DNA from: an uncultured Subdoligranulum sp.
GTDB taxonomy: Bacteria > Bacillota_A > Clostridia > Oscillospirales > Ruminococcaceae
DNA length: 13,867 nt
Direction of reading: 5' to 3'
Assembly: GCF_937890665.1 (NCBI RefSeq)
Contig: NZ_CALADU010000097.1
Span: 1-13,867 of the forward strand
This document shows positions 12,818-13,867 of the stretch, piece after piece (within the stretch, counting starts at the first letter, position 1; each line of letters opens with the position of its first letter). The position numbers and the translations under genes were made by a program. The notes beneath the pieces are model-generated. The model had not been told where the DNA came from and ran no database searches. It saw only the letters and a program-made list of their open reading frames with translations.

Positions 12818-13867
12818 TTGCAGCATAAACCTCGTTTTGGTGGGATTCTTGTAGTGGCCGTGCTTATGGTGGCGGTGCTGTTCTTTGTGAGCCTTTCTCC
12901 GCTTTTGTCGGCTTCTGCTTCGAGTCACATTAACTATTCTGAAATTTATTATTACTTCGAAAACCATCAGGTTACGTCCTACCGCTGGGACTTGGGAACC
13001 AATAAGTTGGAACTGTGGTTGAAGGAAGGCGAAATTCCTCTTCCGGAAGCTACGGTGCAGATGGGCGATCAGGAAACCAGCGGACTGCTGAACAGTCTGG
13101 CCACTTCCGAAGAGGAAGCGCTGCCGGCAAACGGCGGAACGGTCTACGTAGTTTATAAATTGCCCTATGGCATTGACTTCGGCACCGGAAAAATTTCTGA
13201 GTTTGTGGACGAATATAACGAAGAAAATCCCGATGCTCCGATGGTCTTTGACTATGTGGCGGCTAAGACCAGCATTCCGTGGTTGGAGATCATCTTCTAT
13301 GTGGTGATGCTGGGCAGCTTGGGCATGCTCTTTATGTCGATGTATCGCGGCGGTGCAGGTGGCGGCATTATGAATGTCGGCCGTGCCAAAGTGAAAGATC
13401 AGCAGGAAAATCAGCGCAAAGCGACCTTTGCAGATGTTGCCGGTGCCGATGAGGAAAAGGCAGAACTGCAGGAAGTAGTTGAGTTCCTGAAGGCTCCCGG
13501 AAAGTTTAACTCCTTGGGAGCACGGATTCCGCATGGTGTTTTGTTGGTAGGCCCTCCGGGTACCGGCAAAACCTTATTGGCCCGAGCCTGCGCAGGCGAG
13601 GCAGGGGTTCCGTTTTACGCGATCTCCGGCTCTGACTTCGTGGAAATGTATGTTGGTGTCGGTGCGTCCCGTGTGCGAGATCTGTTTGAAAAAGCTAAAA
13701 AAACGATGCCGTCTATTGTCTTCATCGATGAGATCGATGCAGTGGGCCGGCAGCGTGGTGCTGGTTTGGGCGGCGGACATGACGAACGTGAACAGACGCT
13801 TAACCAGTTGCTGGTAGAGATGGATGGCTTTGACGCCAACGATGGTGTCATCGTTATGGCAGCCACC
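12818..13867 (+). CDS. ftsH: ATP-dependent zinc metalloprotease FtsH (3' end missing)
   Basis: The first 350 codons of FtsH, a membrane-bound AAA+ protease that degrades misfolded membrane and regulatory proteins, run to the window end. The frame starts with TTG at 12818, with AGGAG (12805-12809) 8 nt upstream. The first in-frame ATG (12866) would cut into the first membrane helix. Helix 1 is at about 8-30. An extracytoplasmic domain spans about 31-152, and helix 2 is at about 155-175. A glycine-rich linker, RGGAGGG, follows (177-183). The AAA domain begins with [12 protein letters not shown] (203-214). It has Walker A GPPGTGKT (245-252), the pore loop FVEMYVG (274-280) and Walker B VFIDEID (301-307), and is cut just after VIVMAAT (344-350). 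The HEXXH protease motif lies outside the window. It closes the tilS-hpt-ftsH block and has no promoter of its own that I can see. Confidence 0.95.
   Translation, partial: MQHKPRFGGILVVAVLMVAVLFFVSLSPLLSASASSHINYSEIYYYFENHQVTSYRWDLGTNKLELWLKEGEIPLPEATVQMGDQETSGLLNSLATSEEEALPANGGTVYVVYKLPYGIDFGTGKISEFVDEYNEENPDAPMVFDYVAAKTSIPWLEIIFYVVMLGSLGMLFMSMYRGGAGGGIMNVGRAKVKDQQENQRKATFADVAGADEEKAELQEVVEFLKAPGKFNSLGARIPHGVLLVGPPGTGKTLLARACAGEAGVPFYAISGSDFVEMYVGVGASRVRDLFEKAKKTMPSIVFIDEIDAVGRQRGAGLGGGHDEREQTLNQLLVEMDGFDANDGVIVMAAT

Overview
The window reads as an ordinary housekeeping stretch of a Gram-positive anaerobe, most likely a Clostridia-class gut bacterium of the Oscillospiraceae/Ruminococcaceae type. 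This rests on four things: the Firmicutes gene neighbourhoods (gdpP-rplI-dnaB and tilS-hpt-ftsH), RNase J rather than RNase E, strong AGGAGG-type ribosome binding sites, and the protein flavour. The genus is inference and no taxonomic search was possible.

Layout. Positions 1-232 hold tRNA-Thr(GGT) and tRNA-Trp(CCA), each followed by a terminator-like hairpin. Then come a MATE-family transporter with its own promoter and a diaminopimelate-decarboxylase-like gene (lysA), also with its own promoter. A bidirectional terminator at about 3099-3137 separates lysA from a convergent minus-strand gene. That gene is a single 507-codon frame encoding RNase HI fused to the tRNA 2-thiouridylase MnmA. The fusion junction contains a perfect AAGGAGG and an in-frame ATG, so MnmA may also be made alone. 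A back-to-back promoter pair at 4711-4770 drives this gene leftward and a long rightward operon.

The rightward operon runs to the end of the window: rnj (RNase J, about 185-nt structured leader), gdpP (c-di-AMP phosphodiesterase), rplI (L9), dnaB (replicative helicase), tilS (lysidine synthase, overlapping dnaB by 11 nt), hpt (hypoxanthine phosphoribosyltransferase, 1 nt after tilS) and ftsH (TTG start, cut off by the window end). All spacings are short and no terminator is visible between these genes.

How the genes relate. Much of the window concerns RNA supply and quality: two tRNAs, two PP-loop tRNA-modifying enzymes acting on position 34 (MnmA, TilS), RNase HI and RNase J, and a ribosomal protein. 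The rest covers replication (DnaB), c-di-AMP turnover (GdpP), purine salvage (Hpt), membrane proteolysis (FtsH), cell-wall/lysine precursor metabolism (LysA) and a transporter. I saw no mobile element, CRISPR array, phage gene or defence locus. The most unusual item is the RNase HI-MnmA fusion with its internal start site. I do not see evidence for a wholly new biological system.
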